Assembly: GCA_937960755.1 (NCBI GenBank)
Contig: CALGOL010000342.1
Span: forward strand, 1 to 6,600
Direction of reading: 5' to 3'
DNA from: an uncultured Azospirillum sp.
GTDB taxonomy: Bacteria > Pseudomonadota > Alphaproteobacteria > Azospirillales > Azospirillaceae
Length of the DNA stretch: 6,600 nt
Positions 4,695-6,600 of the stretch are shown piece after piece. The notes under the pieces are model-generated. The model was given only the letters and a program-made list of their open reading frames with translations. It did no database searches and was not told the DNA's origin. Within the stretch, counting starts at the first letter, position 1, and each line of letters starts with the position of its first letter. Made by a program: the position numbers and the translations under genes.

Positions 4695-6514
4695 TCTTCC
4701 CAACTACGGCTAAGCCGAACGGCGGCGTTGATGAGTCCCACCATGGAATAGGTTTGCGGGAAATTGCCCCACAGTTCGCCGCTGGCGGGGTCGATGTCTT
4801 CCGACAAAAGCCCCAGCGGATTGCGTCTCGCCAGCATGGATTCGAACAGTTGACGGGCTTCGTCGCGCCGCCCCAGCGCCGCCAGGGCGTCGATCAGCCA
4901 GAATACGCAGATGACGAAAGCGGTTTCCGGTCGGCCGAAATCGTCTTCGGCGACATAGCGATACAACACCTCGCCATGGCGCAGTTTCTCCTCGACCCGC
5001 GCCACAGTGGCGGCGAATCGCGGATCGTCGGCTTCCAGAAAATCCAACTCGTGCAGCAGCAGCAAGGTGGCGTCCATTTCATCGCCGCCAAAGGCGGAAA
5101 CGAAGCTGTTCAATTCCTTGTTCCAGGCGCGAGCGCAAATATCGGCGTGCAGCCGGTCGGCTTCGCCGCGCCAATCGGCGGCGCGGTCGGGTTTGTCCAG
5201 CGCAGCGGCGATTTTCGCCAGCCGGTCGCAGGCCGCCCAGCAGGTGACGGCGGAAAAGGTGTGGACATGCGCCATGGTGCGCAATTCCCACGGGCCGGCG
5301 TCGGGCTGGTCGTAAGCGGCCACCGCCTTGACGCCCAGTGATTCCAACTGGCGGAACAGGTGTTCATTGCCCGGCCGGGCGAGGCGCGAATCGAAAAACA
5401 CATGGGTCGCCGCCAGCACGACGCTGCCGTAAACGTCGTTCTGCCGCTGCATATGCGCCTGATTGCCGACCCGCACCGGGCCGAAGCCGCGATAGCCGCT
5501 CAGCGCCGGGGCGAGGCGCTCGTCAATGTCGGCTTCCCGCGCCACGCCGTAGACCGGGCGCAACTCGCCGTCGGCGGCGTCTTCGACGATGTTGGCGATG
5601 AAGCCGAGGTATTCCTCCATGGTGCGGGTGGCGCCCAGGCGATTGAGCGCATGAACGACGAAATAGGCGTCGCGCAGCCAGCAGAAGCGATAGTCCCAGT
5701 TGCGCTGACTGCCCGGCGCTTCGGGGATTGAGGTGGTCAGCGCCGCGACGATAGCCCCCGTCTCTTCAAAATTGCACAATTTCAAAGTGATGGCGGCGCG
5801 AATCACCGCTTCTTGCCATTCGAATGGGATCGACAGCGAGCGCACCCAACTGCGCCAATGCTCCAGCGTGCGTTCAAATTGGTCGCGCGCCGTGGTTTCC
5901 ACCCCGCCTTGCAAGGGCTCGTCAGGGCCAAGGATGAAGCTCAGCGGTCGATCCACCAAAAACGGCCGCTCCTCCAGCACGTAAGCCGCCGGGGCGTCGG
6001 TGGTCAGCCGCACCGTCTGGGCGGCGGAAACATAGCGGATGTGATTGCTGCCGCGGGTGATTTGCGGCGGCTCCGCGCCATAGCCGAAGCGCGGCCGCAC
6101 CCGCACCGTCAGCCGCGGCAGGCCAGCCAACGGCCGCACTTGGCGAATGATGGTCGGCGGTCGGTAATTGCGCCCCAAATTGGGAAAGCGCGGCGCGAAA
6201 TCAATGATCTCCACCGCGCCGCCGTCCTTGTCGGTCAGCACGGTGCGCAGAATCGCCGAATTGGCCAGATAGCTTTGCGACGCCGACGCTTGACCGCTCA
6301 GCACGAAATCGAACAGCCCCTTGTCGTCGGGGTGAGGGGCGTCGGGGTGAGGGGCGTCGGGGTGAGGGACGCATGGGCGGGCGCCGTCGAGCAAGGCGCA
6401 GAACACCGGATCGGCGTCGAGTCGCGGCAGGCAGCACCAGGTGATGGCCCCGCGCCCGTCCACCAGCGCCGCGATGGTCCCATTGCCGATGACGCCAAGG
6501 TTAAGAGTGCGCAT
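4685..6514 (-). CDS. Glycoside hydrolase family 15 protein (glucoamylase/trehalase-like)
   Basis: GH15 enzymes are inverting alpha-glucosidases that release glucose from the ends of alpha-glucans, or split trehalose. The 609 aa fit the bacterial GH15 two-domain form: an N-terminal beta-sandwich (about 1-225, beginning LGVIGNGTIAALVDGRGAITWCCLPRLD) and an (alpha/alpha)6 barrel (about 230-605). Diagnostic motifs are RNWDYRFCWLRDA (271-283), QNDVYGSVVLA (358-368), GPWELR (407-412) with E410 as the likely general acid, and LLSEDIDP..GNFPQTYSMVGLINAA (569-597) with E572 as the likely general base. There is no signal peptide, so it should act in the cytoplasm. AGGAGG (6520-6525) lies 5 nt before ATG, a strong start. 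The start overlaps the end of an upstream frame by 14 bp, suggesting coupling. A tandem PHPDA repeat (about residues 50-63) interrupts the N-terminal domain. Substrate is unresolved: trehalose, glycogen-derived oligosaccharides or others. Confidence 0.93.
   Translation of the reverse strand: MRTLNLGVIGNGTIAALVDGRGAITWCCLPRLDADPVFCALLDGARPCVPHPDAPHPDAPHPDDKGLFDFVLSGQASASQSYLANSAILRTVLTDKDGGAVEIIDFAPRFPNLGRNYRPPTIIRQVRPLAGLPRLTVRVRPRFGYGAEPPQITRGSNHIRYVSAAQTVRLTTDAPAAYVLEERPFLVDRPLSFILGPDEPLQGGVETTARDQFERTLEHWRSWVRSLSIPFEWQEAVIRAAITLKLCNFEETGAIVAALTTSIPEAPGSQRNWDYRFCWLRDAYFVVHALNRLGATRTMEEYLGFIANIVEDAADGELRPVYGVAREADIDERLAPALSGYRGFGPVRVGNQAHMQRQNDVYGSVVLAATHVFFDSRLARPGNEHLFRQLESLGVKAVAAYDQPDAGPWELRTMAHVHTFSAVTCWAACDRLAKIAAALDKPDRAADWRGEADRLHADICARAWNKELNSFVSAFGGDEMDATLLLLHELDFLEADDPRFAATVARVEEKLRHGEVLYRYVAEDDFGRPETAFVICVFWLIDALAALGRRDEARQLFESMLARRNPLGLLSEDIDPASGELWGNFPQTYSMVGLINAAVRLSRSWEEAF
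6326..6370. repeat. Three tandem 15-bp repeats inside the GH15 gene
   Basis: The unit GTCGGGGTGAGGGGC occurs at 6326-6340, 6341-6355 and 6356-6370; the third copy has one change. Because 15 is a multiple of 3 it stays in frame and encodes a PHPDA-type repeat in the N-terminal domain, between LLDGARPCV and DKGLFDF. It probably arose by slippage in a surface loop. Confidence 0.95.
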
Positions 6515-6600
6515 CGTCGCCTCCTTTTTTTTGGTTAGGGTGAAGGGGCGCCGCCGCCCAGGCTTCCGCCAGCCAGCGGCGCAGATCGGCGGGCGAATCG
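6501..6600 (-). CDS. 3' end of an upstream gene overlapping GH15, possibly a trehalose-phosphate enzyme
   Basis: One minus-strand frame runs in from the right edge, reads DSPADLRRWLAEAWAAAP and then a polar tail HPNQKKGGDDAHS, and stops at TAA (6501-6503), 12 nt inside GH15. The amphipathic PADLRRWLAE stretch and high GC at third positions look like true coding. Short C-terminal segments like this resemble the ends of trehalose-6-phosphate phosphatases (OtsB), and GH15 genes often accompany otsA/otsB, but 32 residues are too few to identify it. A second frame stops at TAA just before the GH15 ribosome site and is the alternative. Confidence 0.4.
   Translation of the reverse strand, partial: DSPADLRRWLAEAWAAAPLHPNQKKGGDDAHS

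Noticed and set aside
5813..6538. 241-codon open frame on the plus strand
   Set aside because: Antisense to the GH15 gene; its VRGVGVRGVGVRD repeat is the minisatellite read on the wrong strand.

Overview
The window looks like ordinary chromosomal DNA from a GC-rich Gram-negative bacterium. Three features point to an alphaproteobacterium, probably a Rhodospirillales member of the Magnetospirillum type: a periplasmic diheme peroxidase with a NapC/NirT-type cytochrome, an outer-membrane porin ending in Phe, and high-GC codon use. The organism name is inferred from family resemblance only. I see no mobile element, CRISPR array, tRNA or rRNA.

Layout, left to right. (1) 1-603, minus: a membrane-anchored tetraheme c-type cytochrome of the NapC/NirT family; its C-terminus runs off the left edge. 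(2) 688-1692, minus: a secreted diheme cytochrome c peroxidase (CcpA). A clear intrinsic terminator lies between the two. (3) 1693-1950: an AT-rich spacer with several dyads. (4) 1951-2628, minus: the YggS/PLPBP pyridoxal-phosphate homeostasis protein. (5) 2737-3222, plus: a small exported protein of unknown function, divergent from yggS across a compact promoter region with a perfect 7-bp dyad. (6) 3235-3316: two back-to-back terminators closing this gene and the convergent porin. (7) 3353-4465, minus: a 16-stranded-type porin. (8) 4466-4684: the porin promoter region. (9) 4685-6514, minus: a glycoside hydrolase family 15 protein with both catalytic glutamates. (10) 6501-6600, minus: the 3' end of an upstream gene overlapping the GH15 start, possibly a trehalose-phosphate enzyme.

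How the genes work together. The clearest functional link is at the left end. CcpA reduces H2O2 in the periplasm and needs a c-type electron donor, and the next gene encodes a quinol-oxidising tetraheme cytochrome, so a quinol-to-peroxide route is plausible but unproven. At the right end, GH15 appears translationally coupled to the gene upstream, which suggests storage-sugar or trehalose metabolism. yggS, the small exported protein and the porin look like independent single-gene units. No convincing new multi-gene system is visible. The points most worth checking are the CcpA/NapC pairing, the Ala/Pro tail on the NapC-like protein, the unknown exported protein, and the dyads around yggS and ccpA. 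Every intergenic gap is shorter than 300 bases.
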